From NCBI RefSeq assembly GCF_018130215.1, contig NZ_JAFCKQ010000032.1:1-64000 (forward strand): a DNA stretch of 64,000 bases, read 5' to 3'. The DNA is from Bradyrhizobium jicamae. GTDB taxonomy: Bacteria > Pseudomonadota > Alphaproteobacteria > Rhizobiales > Xanthobacteraceae. Positions 16,839 through 25,753 of this stretch are shown piece after piece. The first letter of the stretch is position 1; each line of letters opens with the position of its first letter. The notes under the pieces were generated by a model. That model was given only the letters and a program-made list of their open reading frames with translations. It ran no database searches and had not been told where the DNA came from. The position numbers were made by a program, and so were the translations under genes.

Positions 16839-17702
16839 TCAATGCGTGAGAATGTCAGCGAGGACGGGTGCGATATAGCGGCGAAACTGTCCGGGATTCT
16901 CGCTCATCGGAAAATGACCGAGCTTCTCCATGATCGTGACGCTGGCGCCCCCTATTGCCGCTGCCGTCCGCCTCGTGTCCTCGGGCGTGCAGGAGAAATC
17001 ATACTCGCCCGTGAGCAGATAGAGCCTGCATACTTTAGTATCGATTGACGCGACCTTGCCGCGCAGGTCGCCGTCGACGCGATAGAAGTGGAGGTCGCCC
17101 TTGAACACGCCGGGACCGCCCTGCTTGTAGGCCCACAGCGTTTCCATCCGCTGGGCAGCAGGACTCTGCGGGGCGATCAGCCCCGAGACCAGCGCGGCGC
17201 AGACCTCGCCGCCATGGACGTCCGGGCGGTTCAGCCAGCTCGTGTCGTACCACGGCTGCTGGAAATCGGCAGCCTCGAGCCCGATCAAGGCGCGGAATTC
17301 GGCGGCATGTTCGATCGCAAGGTTGAGCACGATGCGGCCGCCGATCGAGCAGCCCATCACGACAGGCTTCTCCAGCGCGAGCGCGCGGCAGAAGGCACGG
17401 ATGGTCTCGGTGTATCTGATGGTGGTGAGCTGGTATTCATCGCCGACCCAGCTCTTCGGCGGATTCGACTTGCCATGCCAGGGCATATCGAAGGCAATGA
17501 TGCGGAAATTTTCGGCAAACTCGCTGTCTGCGAGCAGATGCCGCCACTGCCGCCCGTCGGAGCCCGCGGTGTGCAGGCAAACCAGCGGAACGCCGCTGCC
17601 GTTCTCCTCGAAATAGATGCGATGCAATTCGCCGCCGATCTCGACGTGGACGTAACGGCCGATCATCGGCTCGACATGGCCGTTTGCGATATCAGCGGTC
17701 AT
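16839..17702 (-). CDS. Alpha/beta hydrolase
   Basis: A 287-residue alpha/beta-hydrolase-fold enzyme. The oxyanion region is LHTAGSDGRQW, the nucleophile elbow is GCSIGG with S119, and the catalytic histidine is in LGHFPMSENP near the end; the acid is probably D in GEYDFSC. There is no signal peptide, so it acts in the cytoplasm. The substrate is unknown. The start overlaps the stop of the preceding small gene (ATGA at 17699-17702), and gltI follows 31 bases later, so it may process an amino-acid derivative taken up by that transporter (inference). Confidence 0.88.
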   Translation of the reverse strand: MTADIANGHVEPMIGRYVHVEIGGELHRIYFEENGSGVPLVCLHTAGSDGRQWRHLLADSEFAENFRIIAFDMPWHGKSNPPKSWVGDEYQLTTIRYTETIRAFCRALALEKPVVMGCSIGGRIVLNLAIEHAAEFRALIGLEAADFQQPWYDTSWLNRPDVHGGEVCAALVSGLIAPQSPAAQRMETLWAYKQGGPGVFKGDLHFYRVDGDLRGKVASIDTKVCRLYLLTGEYDFSCTPEDTRRTAAAIGGASVTIMEKLGHFPMSENPGQFRRYIAPVLADILTH

Positions 17703-18115
17703 GGTGCGATCGCCGGAGCATGCAGGCGCGGCAGCGCGAGCAGGTCCTTGAAGTACTGCAGATGCGTCATGAAGGGATGGAGATCACCTTCCAGCGCGGC
17801 CTCACCGCGCTTGGTCAGCGCCAGCAGGTCATGCCAGCCCGGCTTCGGCTCCGCCTGCCAGTAGGCGGTCCACGCTTGCGGCGTCGCGCGATAGGAGAAA
17901 CGCCAGGAGCGCATCAGGCGAGGCGCCGGCGTGAGCTCGACGATGCGGCCGGCGCGGATCGAAACATGGAATGGATGATCAACCGGCCCCAACAGGCAAT
18001 CGCAATCAAGCAACCGGCCACGTGCGATCAGGGCCGGTGCCCGGTCAAGCAGCGCGGGAATGCCGGCAAACGCCCGGATGACGGCGTCGTCGGTGGTGGC
18101 GGGCGATGGCGTCAT
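17699..18115 (-). CDS. Hypothetical protein, translationally coupled to hydrolase
   Basis: A 138-residue soluble protein I do not recognise. The middle part (LLDCDCLLGPVDHPFHVSIRAGRIVEL) and the later AWTAYWQAEPKPGWHDLLALTKRGEAALEGDL look like a small lipid- or sterol-carrier-like domain, but this is only an impression. ATG 18115 is used because upstream in-frame sequence is poor in coding character. The ATGA overlap with the hydrolase implies a shared function. Confidence 0.6.
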   Translation of the reverse strand: MTPSPATTDDAVIRAFAGIPALLDRAPALIARGRLLDCDCLLGPVDHPFHVSIRAGRIVELTPAPRLMRSWRFSYRATPQAWTAYWQAEPKPGWHDLLALTKRGEAALEGDLHPFMTHLQYFKDLLALPRLHAPAIAP

Positions 18116-18478
18116 TCGTCGGGCAGGGTTCCGGCGGCGGGCAGGTCCATGATGACCGGAAGTGCCGAATGCCGCAAGTCGCCGCGGAACCAGCAGCATG
18201 CGCGCTGGGAACATTTGCGCGTCCATCTCAACCCGGCTTGAAGATGTCCCCGAATTAACGAAGGACGACTGGTGGTGGCGCCGTGCGTCGCCAAATACTT
18301 GGGTAGACGCCGTGAATGACCACGGCGAGGCGCGCAGCCACAGATCAGGTCTCACCCGCGACGACCGGCTGCCGTGCGCGTCGATCATCATGAACTTGCA
18401 GCAGATCCGGCGGGTTCGCCGAACTCCATCGCGCGTAATGCTTCCGTCTTCTGCGTTCCCTTCGAAGGAGCATGCGCG
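18116..18478. other. Intergenic region between divergent genes
   Basis: 363 bp without a convincing gene. The only ribosome-binding-like signal I see is GAAGGAG at 18463-18469 for the Rieske gene. No clear palindromic operator was noticed. Confidence 0.4.
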
Positions 18479-19132
18479 ATGGCTGACTTGACTTCCACCG
18501 AAATCATCCCGATGTCCGGCAAGGCAACGCGCCGCGACTTCCTCTACATCGCGACCGCCGCCTTCGGCACGGTGGGCGTGGTGGCCTCGATCGTCCCCAT
18601 GATCAGCGAGATGAACCCCGACGCCTCGACGCTGGCCGCCGGCGGCCCGGTCGAGCTTGACCTCTCAAAGGTCGCGCCAGGCCAGCAGGTGATCCTCCGC
18701 TGGCGGTCCAGGCCCGTGTTCGTGACCCACCGCACGCCTGACGCGGTGCAGAAGCTCAAGGACCCGGCCCTGCTCTCGCTATTGGCCGATCCGCAATCGT
18801 CGGAATTGCAGCAGCCGCCCTACGTGCAGAACTGGCATCGCTCCATCAAGCCGGAATTCGGCGTCGTGGTCGGCATCTGCACCCATCTCGGATGCATTCC
18901 ATTGTTCGAGCCGCAACCGAACCCGACCTCGCCGGCAGCGAACTGGCCGGGCGGCTATTTCTGCCCGTGCCACGGCTCCAAATACGATCTCGCCGGACGC
19001 GTGTATCACGGGGTGCCGGCACCCTATAACCTGCCGGTTCCTCCGCATCATTTCCCCAACGACAAGATGCTCCGTGTCGGCGAGAACCCGCCGAACTCCA
19101 GTTTCGAGTTCGATTCGGTCACCCAGATCTAG
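18479..19132 (+). CDS. Orphan ubiquinol-cytochrome c reductase Rieske iron-sulfur protein
   Basis: A 217-residue Rieske subunit of the cytochrome bc1 type. The N-terminal Tat motif (ATRRDFLY) and helix (about 21-42) anchor it in the membrane. The 2Fe-2S ligands are C134/H136 in CTHLGC and C162/H165 in CPCHGS, with C139 and C164 for the stabilising disulfide, so it looks functional. ATG 18479 has GAAGGAG nine bases upstream. No cytochrome b or c1 gene is adjacent, unlike the usual petABC/fbcFH operon, so it is probably a second copy. It overlaps the convergent IclR gene by 14 bp. Confidence 0.92.
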   Translation: MADLTSTEIIPMSGKATRRDFLYIATAAFGTVGVVASIVPMISEMNPDASTLAAGGPVELDLSKVAPGQQVILRWRSRPVFVTHRTPDAVQKLKDPALLSLLADPQSSELQQPPYVQNWHRSIKPEFGVVVGICTHLGCIPLFEPQPNPTSPAANWPGGYFCPCHGSKYDLAGRVYHGVPAPYNLPVPPHHFPNDKMLRVGENPPNSSFEFDSVTQI

Positions 19133-19967
19133 CAGCGACGCGGCCGTTCTTCGGCGCCTGCGCGATGGCGCGCGCGAGCACCTGGGCTTCCTTCTTCAGC
19201 ATGTCGGCGAGTTCCGCCTCGCGGCGACGGATGCGGTCGCTTGCGGCGCCGATCGAGAGAGCGGCGACCACCTCGCCGGCGTCGTCGCGGACCGGCACGC
19301 CGACGCCGCCCATGCCGGGAAACGCAGCGTCGATCAGCACGGTGTGACCGATCTTGCGCGCGCTCGTGATGCGCTCGCGCAGGAATTTCGGCGTGATGCG
19401 CGGCGACTTCGCCAGCCTCGGCACGATCACCTCGATCACAGCCTCGATCTCGGCATCCGGCAGCCAGACCAGCAGCGCCAGCGCGCCGGCACCGACACCG
19501 AGCGGGCGGCGGCTGCCGATCTGCAGATAGTTCGGCTGCAGCGGATGGCTGCCGACCGAGCGCGCGAGATAAAGTGCCTCGACGCCGGAGCGCACCGAGA
19601 GCAGCGCCGTATCCGCCGATCGTTCCGACAGCCGTAACAGGCTCGGCTGTGCCAGCTCGGCGATATCGACCGAGCGCCGCGCACCGACCGCCATCACCCG
19701 CGCCTCCTGGCCGAGCTCGTAGGTCTTGGCGCCCGCGACGCGGGCGACGAACCCCTCCTGGATCAGCGAGTTGAGGATGCGCAGCGCGGTTGCCTTGTTC
19801 AGCGAGGTGGCGTCGGCGATGTCGGTGAGGCGCAGCGGCGAGCGCTGCGCCAGCACGCGCAGGATCGCACAGACCTTCTGGATCGCGTTGAACTTGTCGG
19901 GCTGCCCCGGCTCCGGCGCCGGCTTCTTCCGCGCGGCGCGTGCGGTCGCGGTCGTCGACGCATTCAT
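19119..19967 (-). CDS. IclR family transcriptional regulator
   Basis: A 282-residue regulator. Residues about 25-90 form the winged HTH (LRLTDIADATSLNKATALRILNS split over the helices). Residues about 100-270 form the GAF-like effector domain with the C-terminal VPVRDDAGEVVAALSIGA segment. It lies downstream of, and in the same direction as, an M20 peptidase gene, and two TTTCG-N5-CGAAA-like palindromes precede it. Its targets are probably itself and perhaps the peptidase/monooxygenase locus. Confidence 0.92.
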   Translation of the reverse strand: MNASTTATARAARKKPAPEPGQPDKFNAIQKVCAILRVLAQRSPLRLTDIADATSLNKATALRILNSLIQEGFVARVAGAKTYELGQEARVMAVGARRSVDIAELAQPSLLRLSERSADTALLSVRSGVEALYLARSVGSHPLQPNYLQIGSRRPLGVGAGALALLVWLPDAEIEAVIEVIVPRLAKSPRITPKFLRERITSARKIGHTVLIDAAFPGMGGVGVPVRDDAGEVVAALSIGAASDRIRRREAELADMLKKEAQVLARAIAQAPKNGRVAARSG

Positions 19968-20073
19968 GCCCTGCCCTCACACAATCTCTGATCCGGACAC
20001 GACATCCGTCATGGACATGGCTCCGCGCGAGCCGCCATCCTAGAGCGGTTGGCGACCGCGGGGCATCGTATAC

Positions 20074-20088
20074 TTTCGTCAGATGAAA
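20074..20088. promoter_or_regulatory. IclR operator candidate 1 (TTTCG-N5-TGAAA)
   Basis: An inverted repeat with one mismatch from TTTCG-N5-CGAAA, centred 65 bp from a perfect second copy. Both lie upstream of the IclR gene. Confidence 0.5.
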
Positions 20089-20137
20089 CTGTGCTGCGAT
20101 TTATCTACGTTGCTTTGCAGCAATGTAACTCATGTGA

Positions 20138-20154
20138 ATTTCGCAAGACGAAAT
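20138..20154. promoter_or_regulatory. IclR operator candidate 2 (ATTTCG-N5-CGAAAT)
   Basis: Perfect 6-bp arms with a 5-bp spacer. It shares arms and spacing with 20074-20088, as expected for two sites of one dimeric IclR protein. Confidence 0.55.
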
Positions 20155-20187
20155 CAGGCAAAGCAGCATCCCGTCACAGGATGCAAG

Positions 20188-21573
20188 TCATGACTTGCGC
20201 GGCGTCTCGCCGAGATCCCAGAACAGGCCGGCCATGATGGTGAGCGCTTCTTCCGTCACTGGCAGCAGGATGTGCTCGTCGGGGGCATGCTGAGAGCAGC
20301 CCGGATAGGAATGTGGCACCCAGATTGTCGGCAGGCCGAGCCCCTCGGAGAACACGTCGTTGGGCAGCGAGCCGCCGAAATTCGGCAACACCGCGGGCGA
20401 CTTGCCGGTGGTGTTGCGGATCGAGGTCGCCGCCCAGTCGATCCACGGGCTGTCCATGTCGGTGCGCGATGCGCCAAAGCGCTGCGCGCCGGAGACCTCG
20501 ACCATCGGGAAACCGTTGTTGTGCAGATGGTCGCGCACGCCGTCGATCACCTCGAGGTACTTGGTCCCGACGACGAAGCGCAGCTGCAGCACCGCGCTCG
20601 CCTTGCCCGGAATCGCGTTGGCCGGCTTGTCGATATTGCCTGTCGACATCGCCAGCACTTCAAGCGTGTTCCAGGCATAGAGCCGCTCGGCCGGGGTCAA
20701 TCCCTCCTCGCCCCAGTCCGCTGCGAGTGCGGGCTCATCCGCGGTCGGTTCGATCCTGACGTCCGCGAGCGCGGCGCGGACGCGGTTGGAGATCGGCGGC
20801 GGTTTGAGGATCTCGAGCTTCATGCGGCCCTTGCCGTCGACCAGGCTTGCGATCGCATTGCAGAGGATCGTCGCGGGATTGGCGAGCACGCCACCCCAAT
20901 TGCCGGAATGGTTGCCGCCCTCGCGCAAGTTGACGTCGAGATGGATGCGGTTGCCGCCGCGGCAGCCGAGGAAGATGGTCGGCCGCTCCACCGAGAGCCG
21001 CGGCCCGTCGGAGGCGACGAACAAATCGGCCTTCAGCTCCTCGCGATGCGCCTCGCAGACCTCGCGCAGGTCGGGCGAACCGATCTCCTCGCCGGTCTCG
21101 ATGATGAACTTGGCGTTGAAGCCGAGCTTGCCGCCGCGCGCCTGTTTCACCGCACGAAGCGCGGACATATTGATCGAGTGCTGCCCCTTGTTGTCGGCGG
21201 TGCCGCGGCCATAGACCCGCTCGCCCCTCACCGTGGTCTGCCAGGGATCGAGCCCGTCGCGCCATTCGCCGACCATGCCGTCGACGACATCGCCATGGCC
21301 GTAGCTCAGCACGGTCGGCCGTGAGGCATCTTCCCGGTAGTCGGCGATCAGATAGGGCCCGCGGCCGGTCGGGGATTCGATCAGCCGGGTCTTGAAGTCG
21401 AGCTCGGCGAAGGCCGGCTGCAGGTTCTCGACCAGATAGGCGCGCAACGCACCGGCCTTGTCGGCATTCAGGCTCTCGGTCTGGTAGCCGACCCTGGCGT
21501 TCAGTTCCTCGAGGAACTGTCCCGATTGAAAATGCTCTCGCACGATCGCGATCGCGTCGGCCCGTGTCGCCAT
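20188..21573 (-). CDS. M20 family metallopeptidase / amidohydrolase
   Basis: A 461-residue zinc peptidase of the M20 family (dipeptidase/ArgE/CPG2-like). Metal and catalytic motifs are in order: SYGHGDVVDG (first His and catalytic Asp), YGRGTADNKG (bridging Asp), ETGEEIGSPD (general base Glu and metal Glu), FVASDGPR, and a late His in VPHSYPG. The dimerisation domain lies around residues 215-330. AAGGGA precedes ATG 21573. It is divergent from a flavin monooxygenase gene, and the IclR gene follows on the same strand. Confidence 0.92.
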   Translation of the reverse strand: MATRADAIAIVREHFQSGQFLEELNARVGYQTESLNADKAGALRAYLVENLQPAFAELDFKTRLIESPTGRGPYLIADYREDASRPTVLSYGHGDVVDGMVGEWRDGLDPWQTTVRGERVYGRGTADNKGQHSINMSALRAVKQARGGKLGFNAKFIIETGEEIGSPDLREVCEAHREELKADLFVASDGPRLSVERPTIFLGCRGGNRIHLDVNLREGGNHSGNWGGVLANPATILCNAIASLVDGKGRMKLEILKPPPISNRVRAALADVRIEPTADEPALAADWGEEGLTPAERLYAWNTLEVLAMSTGNIDKPANAIPGKASAVLQLRFVVGTKYLEVIDGVRDHLHNNGFPMVEVSGAQRFGASRTDMDSPWIDWAATSIRNTTGKSPAVLPNFGGSLPNDVFSEGLGLPTIWVPHSYPGCSQHAPDEHILLPVTEEALTIMAGLFWDLGETPRKS

Positions 21574-21734
21574 GATGGTCCCTTCAGCGCTGTATCTGAT
21601 GCGAACCTATCGGGATCGCTTCGCGACGGGAAGGGTGCGAAACGCGAATGGGTCTTGCCAAATGCGTGAAGTCGCAACAATTTCGCGGTGGAAAGCCCGG
21701 CGTCCGATCGGGCAGCAGCGCCCAGGTTTCGACA

Positions 21735-23102
21735 ATGACAAAACAGATCCGGCTCAACGCCTTTGCCATGAACTGCGTGGCGCATCAGTCGCCGGGGCTA
21801 TGGACCCATCCGCGCGACCGCACCAGGGACTACAACAAGCTGTCCTACTGGATCGACCTGGCGAAGACGCTGGAGCGCGGTCGGTTCGACGGCCTGTTCC
21901 TCGCCGACGTGCTCGGCGTCTACGACGTCTATGCCAACGGTCCGGATGCGGCGCTGCGCAATGCGGCGCAGACCCCGGCCAACGAGCCGTTGATGCTGAT
22001 CCCGGCGATGGCGGCGGTGACCGAGAATCTCGGCTTCGGCGTCACCAGCAACCTCTCGTTCGAGCCGCCCTACCCGTTCGCGCGGCGCATGTCGACGCTC
22101 GACCACCTGACCGGCGGTCGGGTCGGCTGGAACGTGGTGACCGGCTATCTCGATTCCGCGGCCCGCGGCGCCGGCAAGGACAAGCAGACCGCGCACGACG
22201 ATCGCTACGAGATCGCCGACGAATATATGGAGCTGGTCTACAAGCTCTGGGAGGGCAGCTGGGAGGATGATGCCGCGATCCGCGACGTCGCGCGCGGCAT
22301 CTTCACCGATCCTTCGAAGGTCCATCCCGTGCATCACGAGGGCAACAACTACCGGCTCAACGCCATCCATCTCTCGGAGCCGTCGCCGCAGCGCACGCCG
22401 GTGCTGTACCAGGCCGGCACCTCGCCGCGCGGCCGGCAATTCGCCGCCGAGCATGCCGAATGCGTGTTCATGTCGGGACCGTCGTCGAAGGTGATCGCGC
22501 CGCGCGTCTCCGCGATCCGCGAGCTTGCCGCCGGGAAGGGCCGCAACCCCGCCGAGATCCTGATGTTCTCGATGATGTGCATCGTCGTCGCGCCGACCGA
22601 GGCAGAGGCCAGGTCGAAGTATGCCGAGTATCGCAGCCATATCAGCCACGAGGGTGCGCTGGCGCTGATGTCGGGCTGGACCGGCGTCGACTTCTCGACC
22701 TATGCGCTCGACCAGGAGGTGCGCCACGTGCAGAACGACGCCGGCCGCTCCGCGATGGACAACGTCACCCGCGCGGACCCCAACAGGGTCTGGACAGTGC
22801 GCGAGGTCGCCGAGCATGTCGGCATCGGCGGCGCGGGTCCCGTCGTGGTCGGCTCGCCCGCGCAGGTCGCCGACAAGATCGAGCAATGGTTCGAGGAAAC
22901 CGGTGTCGACGGCCTCAACGTCGCGTTCGCGATCTCGCCCGGCGATTTCGAGGATATCGCCGACATGCTGGTGCCGGAGCTGACCAGGCGCGGCCGCTAC
23001 AAGAACGAGTATGCAACGGGGACGTTGCGCGAGAAGCTGTTCGGCGCGGGACGTGCGCGGCTCGACGGCACGCATCCGGCGAGCCGGTATCGGATGAAGT
23101 GA
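21735..23102 (+). CDS. LLM-class flavin-dependent monooxygenase (NtaA/SnaA/DszA family)
   Basis: A 455-residue bacterial-luciferase-like monooxygenase using reduced FMN, of the subfamily acting on nitrilotriacetate, sulfur heterocycles or similar xenobiotics. Features are LNAFAMNCVAHQSPGLW at the start, DGLFLADVLGVYDVY, GVTSNLSFEPPYPFARRMS, and the signature GRVGWNVVTGYLDSAARG, then LYQAGTSPRGRQFAA. It needs a separate flavin reductase; none is adjacent. ATG 21735 gives the family N-terminus MTKQIRLNAF. Confidence 0.9.
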   Translation: MTKQIRLNAFAMNCVAHQSPGLWTHPRDRTRDYNKLSYWIDLAKTLERGRFDGLFLADVLGVYDVYANGPDAALRNAAQTPANEPLMLIPAMAAVTENLGFGVTSNLSFEPPYPFARRMSTLDHLTGGRVGWNVVTGYLDSAARGAGKDKQTAHDDRYEIADEYMELVYKLWEGSWEDDAAIRDVARGIFTDPSKVHPVHHEGNNYRLNAIHLSEPSPQRTPVLYQAGTSPRGRQFAAEHAECVFMSGPSSKVIAPRVSAIRELAAGKGRNPAEILMFSMMCIVVAPTEAEARSKYAEYRSHISHEGALALMSGWTGVDFSTYALDQEVRHVQNDAGRSAMDNVTRADPNRVWTVREVAEHVGIGGAGPVVVGSPAQVADKIEQWFEETGVDGLNVAFAISPGDFEDIADMLVPELTRRGRYKNEYATGTLREKLFGAGRARLDGTHPASRYRMK

Positions 23103-23126
23103 ACTGCGGCGGAATGACGGAATCTC

Positions 23127-24791
23127 TCAATTCACCGCATTGCTCACCATCACCTCGATCAGCTTCGCGCCGGGCCGGCTGAATGCCGATGTCATCACGC
23201 TCTTCAACTCCTGCGGATCGCTGACCTTGATCGCCTCGAGTCCGAGCGAGCGCGCCACGCCGGTGAAGTCGACCGGCGGGTCGATGAAGTCCATGCCGAC
23301 ATAATTGTCATCACCGTGGAAGGCGAGCAGGCGTTGCTTGATGATGCGGTAGCCACCATTGTTGACGATGACGAAGGTCAACGGCAGCTTGTGATTGGCC
23401 GCTGTCCACAGCGACTGGATCGAATACATCGACGAGCCGTCGCCGGAATAGCAGACCACCGGGCGGGTCGGATTGGCGAGACTGACGCCGACGGCGGCCG
23501 GCAGGCCCCAGCCGATGCCGCCGGAGGCGAGCGCATGATAGCCGTAGCGGTCGCGATGCGGCCGCAAGCCGATGATCTGGCGCGACGAGGTCAGGCCCTC
23601 ATCGACCAGGATCGCATTGTCGGGCATCGCCTCGACGACTTGCAGCGCAAGCCAGTCCGGATCGATCGGCGAAGCGTGGCTCGCTTTCGAGATCTGCTCG
23701 ACCAGCGCCCTGCGCTTCGCCGCCCAGTTCTTCGGCGCGAGCGCCGCAAGCCCCTGCCTTGCGCGCGCTTCAAGCGCGACTCCGCCCGCGGCCTTCAGCG
23801 CCGGCACAAGCGCGCGCAGCGTTTCTTTCACGTCGGCCTTCACGGCGATCTCGGCGCCATAGTTCCTGGCGAGGTCGTTGTCGACCAGGCCGACCTGCAC
23901 GATCGACAAGCCATCCGGCAGCGGATCGACCTCGCTAAAGACGGACATCCGCAACGGATCGCCGCCGAGCGCGATCAGGAGGTCGTAGGGCGCAAGCACG
24001 TCGCGCGCGACCTTTTGCAGCCGCGCGATCGCGCCTATGAAGCACGGGCTTTCCGAGAGGAAATGCGCGCCGTAGGGCGTCGATGATTGCCAGGCCGGGC
24101 AACCCAGCGTCTCCGCGAGGTCGGCCGCCTCGCGCAGCGCGTCGCTCTTGACGATCTCGTCGCCGACGACGATCACCGGCCGCTCGGCTTTCAGGATACG
24201 CGTGGCAAGTCGCTCCAGAGCATCTTCCGACGGCCTCACGCGCGTATCGATGCGGGTGGAGCGGCCGAGCTCGATGCCGGCCTCCGAATTGAGGATATCG
24301 CCGGGCAGCGAGATGAACACCGGCCCGGTCGGCGGCGTGGTCGCAATCTTGGCGGCGCGGCGCACGATCCGCGGCAGGTCTTCGAGCCGCGTGACTTCAA
24401 CGGCCCACTTCACCAGGGGCGTCGCCATCTGCACCAGCGGCCCATAGAGCACGGGCTCGGTCAGGCCGTGGCCCTGCTCCTGCTGGCCGGCGGTGAGGAT
24501 CAGCGGCGTGCCGGTGAAGCTTGCGTTGTAGAGCGAGCCCATCGCGTTCCCAAGGCCCGGCGCGACGTGGACGTTGCAGGCGACCAGCTTGCCGGAGGCA
24601 CGGCTGAAGCCGTCCGCCATCGCGACGACGAGACTCTCCTGCATCGCCATCACATAGGTGAGGTCGGGATGATCCTTGAGCGCGTGCATGATCGGCAGTT
24701 CCGTGGTGCCGGGATTGCCGAACAGATGAGTGACGCCTTCGTCCTTCAGCAGCGCCAGGAATGCCGAGCGGCCGGTAATGCGGTTCTTCAT
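23127..24791 (-). CDS. Thiamine-diphosphate enzyme, benzoylformate decarboxylase-like
   Basis: A 554-residue TPP enzyme. The catalytic glutamate is in YVMAMQESLVVAMADG, a pattern seen in benzoylformate decarboxylase-type enzymes (ending in ADG with no acetolactate-synthase regulatory partner). The central domain covers about 190-330. The C-terminal TPP-binding GDG...NN motif is at CYSGDGSSMYSIQSLW and FVIVNNGGYR. Likely substrates are aryl 2-oxoacids, giving the aldehyde. ATG 24791 has GGAGGAG upstream; longer in-frame starts exist but lack homology. It is convergent with the monooxygenase. Confidence 0.88.
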   Translation of the reverse strand: MKNRITGRSAFLALLKDEGVTHLFGNPGTTELPIMHALKDHPDLTYVMAMQESLVVAMADGFSRASGKLVACNVHVAPGLGNAMGSLYNASFTGTPLILTAGQQEQGHGLTEPVLYGPLVQMATPLVKWAVEVTRLEDLPRIVRRAAKIATTPPTGPVFISLPGDILNSEAGIELGRSTRIDTRVRPSEDALERLATRILKAERPVIVVGDEIVKSDALREAADLAETLGCPAWQSSTPYGAHFLSESPCFIGAIARLQKVARDVLAPYDLLIALGGDPLRMSVFSEVDPLPDGLSIVQVGLVDNDLARNYGAEIAVKADVKETLRALVPALKAAGGVALEARARQGLAALAPKNWAAKRRALVEQISKASHASPIDPDWLALQVVEAMPDNAILVDEGLTSSRQIIGLRPHRDRYGYHALASGGIGWGLPAAVGVSLANPTRPVVCYSGDGSSMYSIQSLWTAANHKLPLTFVIVNNGGYRIIKQRLLAFHGDDNYVGMDFIDPPVDFTGVARSLGLEAIKVSDPQELKSVMTSAFSRPGAKLIEVMVSNAVN

Positions 24792-25016
24792 GTCTCCTCC
24801 GAACCCCGCCGGAACGTTGGCCGGCGGGATCGAAGGAGATGACCAAACTTGTGCGGCGGGAGCAATCGAGCGGGCGGTCATGGCCGCATTCCGCAGGCGC
24901 GCGCCTCATGCGCGAGGATCTCGCGCAGCCCCTGTAACATCTTCGCGAGACGATCCTTGCGGGATTGAACCGGCGTAATACGCCGGACGCGCCGCCGGCT
25001 GCTCGCCTCCAGCGAA

Positions 25017-25547
25017 TTAGAACATCCCCTCGCGCTCGGCGCGCTTCTTCTTTTTCGAGCGCTGCCAGACCACGCCGGGATAGCCCTTCAACGGCACCAG
25101 CGGCTCGCCGGTATAGGCCCATTCCTGCAGCTCCTCGATCGCGATGTGATAGAGAGGCTGGCGCCCGGTGCGGCCGGAGAACAGGGCACGGGGGATGTTG
25201 ACCATGTGCGGCGAGCGGGCGCGTTCATAGACGATCGGCGTGCCGCAATTGGCGCAGAAGCTGCGCGCGGTCTTGGTCGCCGCATCCTCATAGCGCGACA
25301 GTTCGCCTTCGCCCTGCGTGATGCGGAAACGCTTGCGCCAGCTTCCGACATAGGTGGCATAGGCCGCGCCATGCGCGCGGCGGCTCGCCACGGTGTGATC
25401 GTGCCAGGCCCAGCGCGCCGGCACGTCGATCTCGAAGCGCACCTTGCCGCAGAGGCATTGCCCTGCCGCCGGCTTGGCAAGCGCGACGGGTTTCGGCTTC
25501 CTGGTCGTCTCGAACTCGTCGTCCGGAAACATCGGGGGGCGCTCCAT
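25017..25547 (-). CDS. GFA/CENP-V family protein with missing zinc cysteines
   Basis: A 176-residue protein of the glutathione-dependent formaldehyde-activating (Mss4-like) fold. The CxC motif (GQCLCGKVRFE) and late CxxC (FCANCGTPI) are present. Where the family normally has CHCxxC, this protein reads WHDHTVASRR, so three cysteines are absent and the second zinc site cannot form in the usual way. The C-terminus is Lys/Arg-rich (QRSKKKKRAER). A true formaldehyde-handling role is doubtful. ATG 25547 lies at the edge of a palindromic repeat. Confidence 0.8.
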   Translation of the reverse strand: MERPPMFPDDEFETTRKPKPVALAKPAAGQCLCGKVRFEIDVPARWAWHDHTVASRRAHGAAYATYVGSWRKRFRITQGEGELSRYEDAATKTARSFCANCGTPIVYERARSPHMVNIPRALFSGRTGRQPLYHIAIEELQEWAYTGEPLVPLKGYPGVVWQRSKKKKRAEREGMF

Positions 25548-25552
25548 GTGCG

Positions 25553-25638
25553 CATCGTCATTGCAAGGAGCGAAGCGACGAAGCAATCCATCTCTCCGCT
25601 CGTGGAAATATGGATTGCTTCGCTGCGCTCGCAATAAC
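25553..25638. repeat. Inverted repeat element, GAAGCAATCCA / TGGATTGCTTC arms
   Basis: An 86-bp imperfect palindrome: TCATTGCAAGGAGCGAAGC at the left faces TGGATTGCTTCGCTGCGCTC and CGCAATAACG at the right. It is a typical dispersed intergenic element and overlaps the region just upstream of the GFA gene. Confidence 0.65.
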
Positions 25639-25654
25639 GCGAGGGAGAGTCCTT

Positions 25655-25740
25655 GTAGCCCGGATGCAGCGCAGCGAAATCCGGGACGGTTGATCCGCGG
25701 ATGCGGGTCCCCGGATTGCGCTGCGCTGCATCCGGGCGAC
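25655..25740. repeat. Inverted repeat element, GCCCGGATGCAGCGCAGCG arms
   Basis: AGCCCGGATGCAGCGCAGCG at the left is matched by CGCTGCGCTGCATCCGGGC at the right. It lies between the GFA and Old Yellow Enzyme genes and may act as a terminator or a REP-like element. Confidence 0.65.
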
Positions 25741-25753
25741 GAAGACTACACGT

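Noticed and set aside
23127..24881. Longer start for the benzoylformate-decarboxylase-like gene
   Set aside because: The 30 extra residues have no family similarity, while ATG 24791 has GGAGGAG directly upstream.
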